Shown here: positions 27,750 through 38,408 of the stretch, in pieces
How the letters are laid out: every line of letters begins with the position of its first letter
How positions within the stretch are numbered: position 1 is the first letter of the stretch
Source: Marchantia polymorpha subsp. ruderalis
Taxonomy: Eukaryota > Streptophyta > Marchantiopsida > Marchantiales > Marchantiaceae
Assembly: GCA_037833965.1 (NCBI GenBank)
Contig: AP031357.1
Location: forward strand, 4,360,001 to 4,424,000
Length of the DNA: 64,000 nt
Reading direction: 5' to 3'
Translations under genes and position numbers: made by a program
The notes under the pieces: model-generated
Seen by the model: the letters and a program-made list of their open reading frames with translations, nothing else
The model's database searches: none
What the model was told of the DNA's origin: nothing

Positions 27750-29099
27750 TGTGGTAACACACTTTTTGTTTTTTTGCAGAATTTAAACAATTTTAGAAAA
27801 CTAGTACCAAAGCAGTGTTTGTAGCTAGAGAAGGGTACGCTAAATAGAGTGGATTGATGAGATCGTCACGAGGGCACAAAGAATCACGTAGTCGGATGTA
27901 CCAACGCCAACGTCTTCGGCGCCTTCGGCAAAGACTTCTTTTTGAGGTGTCTCTACTCACGCGCCTCTAGCGTACAAGGAAGCTACGCTTCCGGCGCAGA
28001 CACCTCAGGAGGAGGTTTTGCTAAAGACGTCAGGAGAAGGGCCCGGACCTCTAAAGGCATCCGACCATGAGTGCGCCTTCGGCGAAGCGCCGCTAGCGCG
28101 GAAAGGGAAAACCTTCATAACAATCGGGATACACGGTAGATCCAGTTGGTTGAAGTTGCATTAGAAAGAGCTCGGGACGCTCGTTCTAACGAGCCCAAGA
28201 GCGCCGGAGATGGATCAGGAATGGAGAAGTTATGAGCGTCGGAAAACTCGTAGCCGGACATGCGCCGTTCGCGCTAGGGTTCACAGCCGGAAAGGATTCC
28301 CGTACGCCCTCGGCGATGCGCCTTCGGCGGAATCACGCGCTCACAGGAGGAAACCAACTCAGAGTCGGAAGCGCCTCTGGCGGCTGTTCATGGAAGGAAA
28401 GCGCCGGTCGGATGTACGCCTCCGACGTGGCGCTGACGGCCGGATGCGCTGGCACGAGTTGCGCTGACGGATATGCGCTGGCAGCAACGGACGAGGCATA
28501 AAGGACAAAATAGGCGGTACGACTGCGCGCCGGCGTAATTCGCTCCGGCTGGATGTGCGCCTCCAGCAAGGCGCCGACGGATAATGAACGCACCAGCGGC
28601 GACACGCCTCCGGAGAAGGGCGGGTTAGGAAAAGACAACAGGGCCGACGTATACCCTGCAGCGGACTCGAGTCCGGAAGGTGGCGGCGGCGGGAGAATTC
28701 AACGTTTAAGCATGCGAATGCGCGCAAGGCGGAGACGTGAATTCGCGCATGCAAAGGGCGAACCGTTAAGCCGTATAGCCGGCTGCGTACGTTGCAACCA
28801 GTAAGAACGTTGGACGTTCTTGAAATCGGAGAAGAAAAGACTGCGCTCCAGTCTCATTCTCTCATTCTTGACTTTGCAATTTCCAGTTCCAAGATTACGC
28901 GCAAGGGCGGAGCGACCTGCAGTGAGAGTAGAGAGTGCGGAGACGAGTTGCACAAGGATCTTGGCGGACCTCGAAAGAATTGGGAGTAGCGATCTTGAAC
29001 GAGCGCAGAGAGAGTGAGCAGTCAGTGCTTGAGTGGCCGACGCGCAGTGGCGATTGTGAGAGAGTGAGCGAAAGAACGTTTGTGTGTGCAGGCAACGCA

Positions 29100-31655
29100 A
29101 TGTCGAAGGTTCCCCAACTGCGAGTGTCTCCACTCAGGGTGCCGCAGATCGGTCTACGCGCATTTCAAGATGTGCTGACGAGGCTGAAGCTCGATTTTCT
29201 CCTCTGGGGGTGGAATTGGACGTGTCCGGAGATGGTGCGCGAGTATCTGCAAGAGAGACACAAGCCTTCTCGCGGATTTCGCCCACACCCAGAGAGATGG
29301 GAAATTTGCAATTGGGCGCAGGTGTTGGGCAGGTGTGCCGGCGAGGAAGGGGATCTCCTCTTCGAGGCCGATAGCGTGAAGGTGTCCCAGGAGGAAGAAG
29401 TCTCTTACAATGAGCTCTTCAAAGTGGCCAGACATCCCAAGAACGGTTTCCGGACTCGGGATTACAAGGATCGATTGCGGAGAAATGTCGCGACAGCATT
29501 GCTGCAGATATTGCAGCCGACCAAGACCGCTTACATGCATGGTTGGCAGGTAGAGTTCGTGGAGCTAGTGTTGTCAGGAGCTCCGGTGCATTGGGCACGG
29601 GTCCTGTGGAAGGTGACGCGCCAACATGCGCAAGAAGAGAGGGGAGGAACGCTCAATCATCTATCGCCTTACTTAATCGTGTTTTACCGGGCGATGGGAT
29701 GTTTGACGAATGCTGAGAAAACTCGGTTTCCGCAGCTGAGCCGGTCTTATCCAGGTAGATATTCGAGGGAGGCCGAAGTAGACACGGATCCGGACGAGGA
29801 ACCTGCCAGTACGCCTCCGGCTCCGGCTCCAGCCAGAGCAGCAGAAGAACGTCGAAGTGAGCGCATTCCGCGCAAGCGGAAGTGGGATGAGAGACCTGAG
29901 GACAGGCAGCCGGAAGTACCAGCTGCGCCGACTCGTGGTCGGCCCACCCCCGAGCCTCATAGTCGACCAAAACAGAGGGCACGCAGGATGCCAACTGTTA
30001 CTGAGGAGACCAGGCGAACTCCGACCCGGCGGAATCTCACACAGGAAGAGATAATCGCTCAGGTTCTAGGGAAGACGGCAGAAACCCCTGCACAGAAGGC
30101 ACCACGGCCTTCGGGAGGAGATGGACGGACTGACAGCCGGCCGACTGCGAGTCGGATGACTGAAGGTCGACAGACGGAAGGAAGGCCAACTGAACGGCGC
30201 GTTGAACCGGACAGCAGGCCGGAAACGGAAGAGAGTTTGGCTGACGAGCCAACAATCCTCAGAGGGTCGTCTTCGGCGGAAGGCACTTCTGGAAGAACGC
30301 CCCCAACAAGCAGGCCAAGTGGAGTCAAGACGCGCAGGGTGTATCCGACTCCCAGTCGGACAACTGCTGGTCGGCCGACTGCGAGTCGGACAACAGAGAG
30401 TCAGCCGGATTCGCCGACTGCGAGACGGATGGGGCCAACGACCAGTGTGCGGACGCCTTCGGCGGACGCACCTTCAGCAAGGACACCTTCCGCGCAGATT
30501 GCGCCGGAAGGACAGGCAGCAGAAGCGGGCGGTGCAAGAGTGACAAAAGTCACTGCGGCGTCGACCCCTTCACAAACCGAAGATCGAGCCGGAACAGGGG
30601 CTCAAGCAGTGGGATCTCCCACTGCCCTGGATATTTTAGCAGGCAGTGGAGCAGCAGTCGCAGCAGAAGCTGCTGCGCGCCACAGTTCCAGGGAGTCGCC
30701 AAGGGATTCAGTGGCGACTGAGATCCTCGAGACTGAGGATGAGACGAGCTCGGAAGAGCAAGAAGAGGATTCGGTGCAGAAAACGCCAACAGGGGTGCTG
30801 TGCGAACAGATAGTTCCACTCCTGCGATATCTGGATCGCAAGACATCCAAATACGCAAGTGCCTTAAAACCGCAGTCTTATGTGGAGACAATCAGGCGAA
30901 GGACGAGGAGCAAGGTGGCAAGGTGGGCCTCTAGATGCGGAGTATATGTGGATAGGAACACCGCCCTCCGACAACACCTGGCGGTCACCCAGAAGCTGTA
31001 CCAAGCCTTGCAGCAGCAGAAGGAGGATGCGGCGACGAAGAGTCAGGCGGAGGCCGAACTAATACGGGCAAAGATCGAGTCGGAACTGCAGGAGGAGCGG
31101 AGACAGAACGAAGTCCTAGCAGCCGAGCTTGCGCGCCAGACGCGCGCCTTAGAGGAAAGTCAAAGAGCCCGGAAGGAGGATGAGGAGTTGTTGTGCAACT
31201 TGCAAACCGAGTGCTCGGATTTGAGGACACAACGTGCGGATTTAGAAATGCAGCTGGCAGAGGTGGAGAGCAGCTGCAGGGCACGAGGAGAGTTGGCGGC
31301 ACGGGTGACTCGTTGTCTAAACGGATACACCCATTGGGAGGTGGCAGCTCAAGAGAGGGTTACACTCCGGGAGTTCGAGCTTCGGGCGGCGGCATTGACG
31401 GAAGGTGACAGTCGGAGTCGGCGGCGAGTGGCAAGAAAATTAGAAACTTTCTTGTCGGGTGCGCGCGACACTATGGCGCACTTGCAGTCGGAAGTCACTG
31501 CAGCACTCCGACGCCTGGGGTTACGCAGCCGGTCGGAAGACTGGCAAGGTAGAGATAGTACGCGGAGCAGTCCGGCGCGCAGGAGGCGCAGCACCGGATC
31601 TGCTGAGTGTAGTAGAGTAGTTTGGTTTCGCGCAGATGCTGCGAGTGGTAGATAG
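29100..31655 (+). CDS. U3-encoded LTR protein (element 4, 5' LTR copy), 851 aa
   Basis: This is the homologue of the R1 LTR protein. The two ends are well conserved: N-terminal LDFLLWGWN, GRCAG, RTRDYKDRLRR and GGTLNHLSPYL; C-terminal coiled coil, LREFELRAA, GDSRSRR, LGLRSRSEDWQGR and RRRRSTGSAECS. The middle is disordered like R1's but of unrelated sequence (Thr/Pro/Arg-rich, RPTASR units). The acidic tract (about TEDETSSEEQEED) is kept. The start at 29100 has the AACGCAATG context shared with R1. The frame is open back to 28935, but that part has no R1 similarity. Function is unknown; conservation of the ends suggests selection on a protein. Confidence 0.75.
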   Translation: MSKVPQLRVSPLRVPQIGLRAFQDVLTRLKLDFLLWGWNWTCPEMVREYLQERHKPSRGFRPHPERWEICNWAQVLGRCAGEEGDLLFEADSVKVSQEEEVSYNELFKVARHPKNGFRTRDYKDRLRRNVATALLQILQPTKTAYMHGWQVEFVELVLSGAPVHWARVLWKVTRQHAQEERGGTLNHLSPYLIVFYRAMGCLTNAEKTRFPQLSRSYPGRYSREAEVDTDPDEEPASTPPAPAPARAAEERRSERIPRKRKWDERPEDRQPEVPAAPTRGRPTPEPHSRPKQRARRMPTVTEETRRTPTRRNLTQEEIIAQVLGKTAETPAQKAPRPSGGDGRTDSRPTASRMTEGRQTEGRPTERRVEPDSRPETEESLADEPTILRGSSSAEGTSGRTPPTSRPSGVKTRRVYPTPSRTTAGRPTASRTTESQPDSPTARRMGPTTSVRTPSADAPSARTPSAQIAPEGQAAEAGGARVTKVTAASTPSQTEDRAGTGAQAVGSPTALDILAGSGAAVAAEAAARHSSRESPRDSVATEILETEDETSSEEQEEDSVQKTPTGVLCEQIVPLLRYLDRKTSKYASALKPQSYVETIRRRTRSKVARWASRCGVYVDRNTALRQHLAVTQKLYQALQQQKEDAATKSQAEAELIRAKIESELQEERRQNEVLAAELARQTRALEESQRARKEDEELLCNLQTECSDLRTQRADLEMQLAEVESSCRARGELAARVTRCLNGYTHWEVAAQERVTLREFELRAAALTEGDSRSRRRVARKLETFLSGARDTMAHLQSEVTAALRRLGLRSRSEDWQGRDSTRSSPARRRRSTGSAECSRVVWFRADAASGR

Positions 31656-31688
31656 GATAGCGTAGTGCTAGTTAGGATCTTTTGAGAG

Positions 31689-31717
31689 TATAAAGTAGAT
31701 CAAGGCGTTTTGCCTTG
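31689..31717 (+). promoter_or_regulatory. TATA box and hairpin, element 4 5' LTR
   Basis: TATAAAGTAG is at 31689-31698 and CAAGGC-GTTTT-GCCTTG at 31701-31717. Compared with R1 the second stem pair changes from C:G to A:T on both sides, a compensating change. Confidence 0.68.
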
Positions 31718-32359
31718 GGACTCTTCCAGTTTCGGAAGTGCAGATCAGGAACTCACTTTCTTGGCGTGTTTGTGCGTTTTGGTCCTGGCACCACGTAGAG
31801 AAGCTGCAGCATAGCGAAGTTACCGTATGTTGTAGTTGAAGGCCTTCGGCTGAATGTTCAGAGCTAGTACCCGGTTAGAGACTTGAGCAGTGCGGATCTG
31901 CACCTGCGGGTGATTTCTGATACTCAGAGCCGGCTGCGAGTTAGATACTTGAACAGTTCCCCCTTACTCCTTCGAGTGACATATCCTGATTGTACTCCTA
32001 CGGGAAGTTTCCCCTGAATGCCAATGTGAAGTTTCATTACTTCGTGTAAACCTTGGTTTGTAATTCAGGTTGTGTGTGTGTTACTGGATCGTGTTTTCAG
32101 TAAGTTCTCAGTCGGGTCTGCACTCCCTGCGTTTTGTGTGATAGTCGAGGGTGACGTCCACGGCGTACGTAGAGGCTTCGTTCCGAAGTGAGAAGTCCAG
32201 TCCGGGTACCCCGGCTAGTTCCTGGCGGAAGGGCAGTAAAAGCCGGAGTGGGAGGCACTTCCTGCAGAACCTCTGAGTGAACTTGCGAGACACTTTCCTC
32301 CTGAAATCCGAAGCGGAGGTCCTGACCGACCTCCGAGTTGTGCTTTTTGCCAGTTTCAG

Positions 32360-32375
32360 GTGTGTGTGTGTGTGT
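32360..32375. repeat. (GT)8 microsatellite, element 4 5' LTR
   Basis: Eight units, the same as in the 3' LTR (43021-43036). Confidence 0.93.
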
Positions 32376-32633
32376 TGAGTGACCAAGCTGTACCGTGCAT
32401 CCTCCGAGCATCCTCCGAGTTGAGATCCTCCTCCGAGTCGAGCCTCCGAGTCGAGCACTGCAGTATTTCTGGGAGTGACAGTCGCCTAGAATTCAAACTC
32501 TACCAAAAGTTTGTTAAATGTGACACTTTTACTCTGTGTGTTGCCTCTGTCCCTGTGGGTTCGATCTTTTTACCACCATACTGCAGTTTTAGCCTTTGGT
32601 GGGTTATTACATAAGGAGCCGACAACTTCTTTT

Positions 32634-32652
32634 TGGCGCCGCTGCCGGGGAC
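32634..32652 (+). promoter_or_regulatory. Primer-binding site, element 4
   Basis: This is the 19-nt tRNA-Asp-like site, 22 nt after the LTR. The spacer hairpin is kept as AAGGAG/CTTCTT (32613-32618 with 32626-32631) through a G:U pair. Confidence 0.82.
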
Positions 32653-32683
32653 AGTGCGTCAACACCAGAAACCTTGAGCAGCA

Positions 32684-32725
32684 ATGCTCGGTGAATGTCG
32701 ACGAGCGATAGTGTGGGAAACCTGA
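32684..32725 (+). CDS. 13-codon uORF overlapping the gag start, element 4
   Basis: The ATG is 11 nt before the gag ATG and the frame ends TGA at 32723-32725. The first six codons are as in R1 and the rest differ, yet the length is the same. Confidence 0.42.
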   Translation: MLGECRRAIVWET

Positions 32726-35532
32726 GTGCGAGAGCCACACGGAAACTCCGTCGAGATTCAGAAAAAGCCGTGGAAACAAAACGGCGAACTAAAAAGAAGA
32801 CTCCCGGTGAGGACTCTGCAGAAAGATCGCCATCACCGACTACTGGAAGACAAAGGTGTTCCAGTTCACCTACCGAGAGCATTGAGCTAACGATTCTATT
32901 GGACATCCCTCCGACAGGAACTCTTCCTGAGTTTGGCCAACCTAGGATCAGTCCGTCGACAGGATCACCGATGGCAGAACATCAAGCCAATCTCCGCCAG
33001 GTGTTTTCCCAACCTACCACCAAACATTCGTATCCAAGATACACGGGAACGGGCGACGACGATGATGCAGATTCATACATAAAGCTCTTCGAGTCTGTCT
33101 CCATCGCCAATCGTGAGACCAGTGATGAAGACAGATTACGAATCTTTCCTAGCCTGCTACGCAAACGAGCGCGTAGCTGGTACAACCATGAGAGCACCGA
33201 CCCCACTGGCATCCGGACCTGGGCTCAGCTCAAGGAAAAGTTTCTGAAGCGGTTCCGCGAACTCGGATATGACAGTCGAGTTCTGACCCGGCTTCGAAAT
33301 CTTCGACGCGAGCGGAAGGAGAATCTTCGAGACTACACTGAGAGATTCCAAGACCTCCTAGATCGAATTCCGAAGACAGGCCCGGGAGAACCGTATTCGG
33401 TACAACAGGCAGTGGATTGGTATGTGACAGGGCTCCCAAGAGAAATGGAGACCTTCTGTAGGAGAGGCAAGACTGACACAATCCAAGATGTGATAGCTTC
33501 CGCGGAGACCTTTGAGACGTCAACCCTTGACACTCGAAGACGCGACCGACGGTCGACGAAGAAGAAGTCGCAAGGCGGACGTCGGAAGAGAAGGAACTCG
33601 CCTTCCTCGACAGAAGAATCAAGCTCCTCCGAATCAAGTTCTTCCTCGGAAGAGGAAGAGGACTCGTCATCTTCAGAAGAAGAAAGACGGAAGAAGAAAC
33701 GCAGTGCGATCAAGAAGAAGGATCGAGGTAAGGGAATCCCAGTGAAGACTCAAGGGGACATCGCAGCCAAGGTAGACAACCTGGTGAAGAATTTTGCGGA
33801 CCTGAAAGTTCATGTAGTGGGAGGCCAAGACCGACGTAAATCACCTGCAAGACAACGAGCGAATCTCTGGTGTACTACGTGCGGACAGGTGGGACATGCC
33901 AACACGGAGTGCATGTCCGCGAGGCCATCTTACCCAGTGAATGCGGTCGAATGGGCACCACAGTGGGAGAACCCCATGTATTATGCTGAGCCGCCTATGT
34001 ATTATGCTGAGCAGGTGGAGGACACCGCCTACTCGGTACAGACAGCTCCAGCTACAACTCCGAACCCACCGGTGCATATACCGCGCTTTGTTCCGAGGGA
34101 AATGGCGGGTACACTCCCACCAAGACGCATGGCACCTCCAGGAAATCACACAGGAAATCACCGACCTCGACCACAATTCGATGGTTGCTACAACTGCGGA
34201 GACATGGGGCATTACGCGCCAAGTTGTCCCCACCCGAGGAAGCCAATGGGGTATGCACCATTGTGCAGCAATTGCAAGAAGTCCGGACATACAGCAGCTG
34301 AATGTGACCAGCCCCAAATCCCTAGGCCAGCCGTGCGTTTCGTATCAACACCTGGCAAGGAAGAGGTGCAGGTCAACCAGGTAGAACTGAGTCTGGACCC
34401 AGCTGAAGGAGACGAAGTATGGCCAGAGGAAGAAGTAATGTGCGGCAGGGTAGAAACCCGAAGTTCGAAGAGGAGAGGAGAAGGCCATGAGGACACTCGC
34501 CGCCTCGAGCGTAGGGAAGAGAGGAGGAAGTCTAAAGAAGTTAGAGAAGGCCAAAGGAGAACGCCAAGTACACCTCCGGCTATGAGAAACACCCAGCCGG
34601 AGCAGAACTCAGAAAAGGCGGACAGGTATTCAGAAGAGTTCCGGACTCGAGATTACCTTCCGGACATCAAAGATGAGGTGAGTCACCTCATCAAGGAAGC
34701 ACTGGGCGCCGGAATGACATCCGACGACCGGAAGGCAGTTAGGCCCCCTACACCCCTTCCGACCGCGAGTACAGGGAAACTTCCGGCCGTGACTTCCAGC
34801 ACTCCCTACGACATAGTGAAAGACATGGGGAGCCAGAGGGCAAATATTTCCTTCCACCAGTTGTTGGAAGACAATAAGACGTACAGGAGGATGCTGATGC
34901 TTTCGTTGCGCCGACCACGCAAACCCCGAAAAGAGAAACTTCCGGCTGTGTACAGAGTGGAAGGAGGAGACCTGGGACCTCCAGAGATCGAAGTAGAGAT
35001 CGGAGGCTGCGTCATTCAGAAGGTACCAGTGGACTCCGGCTCGGGCGTGAATATCATGACCGAGGAGACAGCGAACTCCTTGGGGTTCCAGACCTTCGAG
35101 CCTACATCCCGAGTATTGCGACTGGCCGATCAAACACGCAGAATGCCACTAGGAATGTTGAGCAATGTGAGAACCAACATTGGAGGAGTGGACTTTCAAC
35201 TGTCCTACATAATACTGCAACCTCTGATGAAGAAAGGTTATGATGTGCTGCTTGGCAGACCGTGGCTATACGAAGCCAAAGCAAGGTGTGACTGGAGTAG
35301 GAAGAGATTACAGTTCCGTAGCCCTGCGGACCCTCCGACTGTCATTACCGTACCGTGGACCAAGGTACCCCATGAGGGCGAAACACCTTCCACCACCTCC
35401 GGTTACACAACCGGAGGGGAGACCAGCTCAACATGCACTTCAGAGACCGAAACGTCGGAAGACTTTGTGGGCTACGTCACTTGCTGCTCCATTGAGGAGG
35501 AAAGAGACGAGGTGTATCCGGATGAGGAATAG
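32695..35532 (+). CDS. gag: gag-protease, element 4, 945 aa, intact
   Basis: This is the structural Gag plus aspartic protease. Order seen: basic N-terminus; Gag core around residues 140-260 (RSWYNHES, TWAQLKEKFLKRFRE, DYTERFQDLLDRIP); Ser/Glu tract about 300-335 followed by a Lys/Arg stretch; zinc knuckles near 391 (CTTCGQVGHANTEC), 498 (CYNCGDMGHYAPSC) and 523 (CSNCKKSGHTAAEC); and protease with DSGSGVNIM near 780 and LLGRPWL near 860. Three CCHC knuckles are more than the usual one or two. It ends at UAG 35530-35532, directly followed by pol in the same phase. It would assemble the particle and process the polyprotein. Confidence 0.93.
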   Translation: MSTSDSVGNLSARATRKLRRDSEKAVETKRRTKKKTPGEDSAERSPSPTTGRQRCSSSPTESIELTILLDIPPTGTLPEFGQPRISPSTGSPMAEHQANLRQVFSQPTTKHSYPRYTGTGDDDDADSYIKLFESVSIANRETSDEDRLRIFPSLLRKRARSWYNHESTDPTGIRTWAQLKEKFLKRFRELGYDSRVLTRLRNLRRERKENLRDYTERFQDLLDRIPKTGPGEPYSVQQAVDWYVTGLPREMETFCRRGKTDTIQDVIASAETFETSTLDTRRRDRRSTKKKSQGGRRKRRNSPSSTEESSSSESSSSSEEEEDSSSSEEERRKKKRSAIKKKDRGKGIPVKTQGDIAAKVDNLVKNFADLKVHVVGGQDRRKSPARQRANLWCTTCGQVGHANTECMSARPSYPVNAVEWAPQWENPMYYAEPPMYYAEQVEDTAYSVQTAPATTPNPPVHIPRFVPREMAGTLPPRRMAPPGNHTGNHRPRPQFDGCYNCGDMGHYAPSCPHPRKPMGYAPLCSNCKKSGHTAAECDQPQIPRPAVRFVSTPGKEEVQVNQVELSLDPAEGDEVWPEEEVMCGRVETRSSKRRGEGHEDTRRLERREERRKSKEVREGQRRTPSTPPAMRNTQPEQNSEKADRYSEEFRTRDYLPDIKDEVSHLIKEALGAGMTSDDRKAVRPPTPLPTASTGKLPAVTSSTPYDIVKDMGSQRANISFHQLLEDNKTYRRMLMLSLRRPRKPRKEKLPAVYRVEGGDLGPPEIEVEIGGCVIQKVPVDSGSGVNIMTEETANSLGFQTFEPTSRVLRLADQTRRMPLGMLSNVRTNIGGVDFQLSYIILQPLMKKGYDVLLGRPWLYEAKARCDWSRKRLQFRSPADPPTVITVPWTKVPHEGETPSTTSGYTTGGETSSTCTSETETSEDFVGYVTCCSIEEERDEVYPDEE

Positions 35533-35538
35533 CAACTA
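35530..35538 (+). promoter_or_regulatory. UAG CAA CUA readthrough site, element 4
   Basis: The UAG is followed by CAACTA, which fits CARYYA although it differs from R1's CAATTA. Codons after the stop encode GLGRSE, SHTEGIVDPSD and LSP, shared with R1. Confidence 0.72.
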
Positions 35539-38373
35539 GCAGCCGGACTGGGCAGAAGCGAAATCAGTCACACAGAGGGGATTGTTGACCCGAGTGATTG
35601 CTGCGAACTGCAGCTCAGTCCAGGTAAAGGCTTGAAGGTGTCAAGCCAGGTACAAGGCGAAGAGTTGAACAGGGTACAGGCGTTTCTTCGCCAGTATGAG
35701 GATGTCTTCGCATGGAAGATTGAAGACATGAAAGGCATACCTGCAAGGTATGGAGAGCACCGGATCGACTTGTTGGACGAGGCAGTTCCGGTTCGCCAAC
35801 GCCAATACAGGCTCAACCCAAAATATTCATTATTGGTGAAGGACGAAATCGATAAGTACCTGAGCGCAGGAATCATCTACCCGGTACTTAGTAGCGAGTG
35901 GGTGTCGCCTATCGTGATCGTGCCCAAGAAACTGACGGGTAAGATCCGGGTGTGCCAGGACTTTCGAAAGCTGAACGCAGCAACGAGGAAGGACCATCAC
36001 CCTCTTCCTTTCACGGACTCTATTTTAGACCATGTAGCAGGGCATGAATGCTACAGTTTCCTAGATGGATTTTCCGGCTACAACCAGGTGTCCATCAGGG
36101 AACAGGACAAGGACAAAACAACCTTCACAACCGACTGGGGAACCTATGCTTATCACAAGATGCCGTTCGGTCTGTGCAACGCGCCAGCGACGTTCCAGCG
36201 GATGATGACAAACATCTTCCAAGAGCACCTGAGGAAGTTCCTAGAAATTTTCATCGACGACTTTTGTGTCTTCGGTAAGAGGTCGGAGCACCTTAACCAT
36301 CTTCGGCAAACGTTCGACAGGTGTAGGGAAAGCAGCTTGTCCTTACACCCTGAGAAATGTTTTTTCTTCATGACCAGCGGAATCCTGCTGGGGCACCGAG
36401 TTTCGTCCGATGGCATTGCAGTGGATGTAGAGAAGGTGAAGATTATTCTCGAACTGCAGCCGCCAACGAATCTGCGTGAGTTGAGGGCCTTCCTTGGCCA
36501 TGTAGGTTATTACAGAAGGTTCATAAATATGTACGTCATCTTGGCAGCCGATCTGACGAAGCTGCTTAAGAAGGATGAACCCTATGTGTGGGGCAAGGAG
36601 CAACAGCTGGCCTTTGAAACGCTCAAAGCCAAACTGACGACTGCTCCGGTTCTGAGAAGTCCGGATTGGAACAGACCTTTCCATGTCTATGTAGACACGT
36701 CGGCGTTTGCAATCGGGGTGGTTCTCAGTCAGAAGGACGACAACAAGAAAGACTACCCGATTTACTTCGCGAGTCGTCAGTGGTCAGCAGCAGAGAAGAA
36801 GTACACGACAACTGAGAGGGAGGCGTTGGGAATGGTGTACTCCTGTAAGAAGTTCCGACATTATTTGATCTGCTATGAGTTCGTGTTTCATGTAGATCAT
36901 TACGCCTTACAGCACCTAGTGAAGAAGGCGGATCTGTCCGGACGAATTGCCAGGTGGGTACTACTGCTGCAGGAATTCACCTACACTGTACAGACACGGA
37001 AAGGCGTTCACCATGAGAACGCGGACTACCTCTCCCGACTATGGACCGAACCAATAGAGGAGGAAGTAGTGGATGATTTTCCCGACGAACAACTTTTTCA
37101 GTTGTCCGCCAGCCACGAGTCCAGGTACGCGGACTTATACAGGTTTCTGCTCACACTCCAATGTCCGGAAGGATTGGATGCGGAGCAGCGCACAGTCTTC
37201 GTTCATAAAGCGGGACCTTACCAGCTCCAACAAGGGGTCTTGTTCAAGAAAATGGCAGACGAGAGGTTGTGCAGATGTCTAGAGGAGTCTGAAGTACCGC
37301 GAGTTGTCAAAGCCATGCACACAGAAGACGCTGGTGGTCACTACGCCACCAAAAACACAGTGACCAAAATTGTGAATGCAGGATACTGGTGGCCGACGAT
37401 GTTCAAAGATGTACACGACTACGTTCGCAAATGCGACAGCTGCCAGAGGACGGGAAGGCCGACTCCGACCACGAGATGGCCTCTTACACCAATAATGCCA
37501 TTGGCACCATTTGAAAAGTGGGGGATCGACTTCGTGGGACCAATACAACCTGTCACTAAAGGCACGCGCAGGCGCTACATATTGGTAGCAACAGACTATG
37601 CGACCAAGATGGTGGAGGCAGAAGCCACAAGGCACGACGACGCAGCCGCAGTAGCACGGTTCCTATTCGAATCCATCATCACCCGCTACGGGTGCCCACT
37701 AGAAATAGTCAGTGACAGAGGAACGCACTTTCTGAATCAGGTGATAGAAAGTTTGACGCGGCACTTCCAGATTAAGCATCGGAAGACTACTCCATACAAC
37801 CCCAAGGCAAATGGTCTGACAGAGAAGTCCAATGGATTACTCTGTAAGATACTCCTCAAAGTGACTGTAAACCATGCTCATGACTGGGATACCAAGCTAC
37901 CGGCCGCCTTATGGGCATATAGAACGGCAGAAAAAGTCACCACCAGGCAAACACCTTACTTCCTAGTTTATGGGCAGCATCCGATCTTACCCATCGAATT
38001 CGAGATACCTACCAAGAGGACCTTAGATCAGAGAAGGCTGGACGCGGAAGAAAGTCAGGCATATCGACTGCAAGAGGTGATGGCACTGGAGGAAAGACGT
38101 CAAGAGGCCGAAGATCGGACAAAGCAATTACAACTCAGGCGGAAGGAGAAGTACGATCGAAGGCTCAAACCAGTACTGCTGGAGAAGGGCGATTTGGCTC
38201 TGCTATACGATAGCAGACATGCTAGATTTCCAGGCAAGCTCCACTTGAGGTGGATGGGACCTTACAAGGTGATAGAAGTTTTTCCAAATGGATCCATCCA
38301 ACTCGCAGAACTGACGGGAGAATGGTTAGGCACCCGCGTGAACGGATGGCGTCTGAAGAAATACCACGTGTAA
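35533..38373 (+). CDS. pol: pol: RT, RNase H, integrase, element 4, intact
   Basis: The frame continues from gag-protease beyond one UAG. The first internal ATG that could start it (35632) would lose conserved residues, so readthrough is the better model. RT has FIDDF at about residue 239, RNase H the VDTSAFAIG Asp near 387 and ENADYLSRL near 495. Integrase has the HHCC zinc site about 594-637 and catalytic D-D-E near 664 (IDFVGP), 725 (VSDRGTHF) and 762 (LTEKSNG). The C-terminus ends with WMGPY...NGWRLKKYHV, without a chromodomain, as in Athila/Tat-type elements. All catalytic residues are present. Confidence 0.93.
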   Translation, partial: QLAAGLGRSEISHTEGIVDPSDCCELQLSPGKGLKVSSQVQGEELNRVQAFLRQYEDVFAWKIEDMKGIPARYGEHRIDLLDEAVPVRQRQYRLNPKYSLLVKDEIDKYLSAGIIYPVLSSEWVSPIVIVPKKLTGKIRVCQDFRKLNAATRKDHHPLPFTDSILDHVAGHECYSFLDGFSGYNQVSIREQDKDKTTFTTDWGTYAYHKMPFGLCNAPATFQRMMTNIFQEHLRKFLEIFIDDFCVFGKRSEHLNHLRQTFDRCRESSLSLHPEKCFFFMTSGILLGHRVSSDGIAVDVEKVKIILELQPPTNLRELRAFLGHVGYYRRFINMYVILAADLTKLLKKDEPYVWGKEQQLAFETLKAKLTTAPVLRSPDWNRPFHVYVDTSAFAIGVVLSQKDDNKKDYPIYFASRQWSAAEKKYTTTEREALGMVYSCKKFRHYLICYEFVFHVDHYALQHLVKKADLSGRIARWVLLLQEFTYTVQTRKGVHHENADYLSRLWTEPIEEEVVDDFPDEQLFQLSASHESRYADLYRFLLTLQCPEGLDAEQRTVFVHKAGPYQLQQGVLFKKMADERLCRCLEESEVPRVVKAMHTEDAGGHYATKNTVTKIVNAGYWWPTMFKDVHDYVRKCDSCQRTGRPTPTTRWPLTPIMPLAPFEKWGIDFVGPIQPVTKGTRRRYILVATDYATKMVEAEATRHDDAAAVARFLFESIITRYGCPLEIVSDRGTHFLNQVIESLTRHFQIKHRKTTPYNPKANGLTEKSNGLLCKILLKVTVNHAHDWDTKLPAALWAYRTAEKVTTRQTPYFLVYGQHPILPIEFEIPTKRTLDQRRLDAEESQAYRLQEVMALEERRQEAEDRTKQLQLRRKEKYDRRLKPVLLEKGDLALLYDSRHARFPGKLHLRWMGPYKVIEVFPNGSIQLAELTGEWLGTRVNGWRLKKYHV

Positions 38374-38397
38374 ATGTTCGCGTGGGCGCTCACAATT

Positions 38398-38408
38398 GAG
38401 GAGGGGGG
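38398..38408 (+). promoter_or_regulatory. Polypurine tract, element 4
   Basis: GAGGAGGGGGG is followed by CA and the 3' LTR at 38411. It is the same as in element 3. Confidence 0.87.

Larger units (their letters stand above)
27750..32611 (+). repeat. Element 4 5' LTR, 4862 bp
   Basis: The LTR begins TGTGGTAACACAC and ends GGGTTATTACA. Bases 27750-29099 are U3 with GC-rich short inverted repeats (GCGCCTTCGGCG types) and no clear gene, unrelated to R1 U3. Bases 29100-31655 are the long LTR frame. The TATA box and hairpin are at 31689-31717. Bases 31718-32611 are putative R-U5, clearly related to R1. Confidence 0.94.

Noticed and set aside
29738-29994. Minus-strand frames over the R2 LTR frame
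   Set aside because: Antisense shadows of the Pro/Thr/Arg-rich middle, without conserved features in R1.
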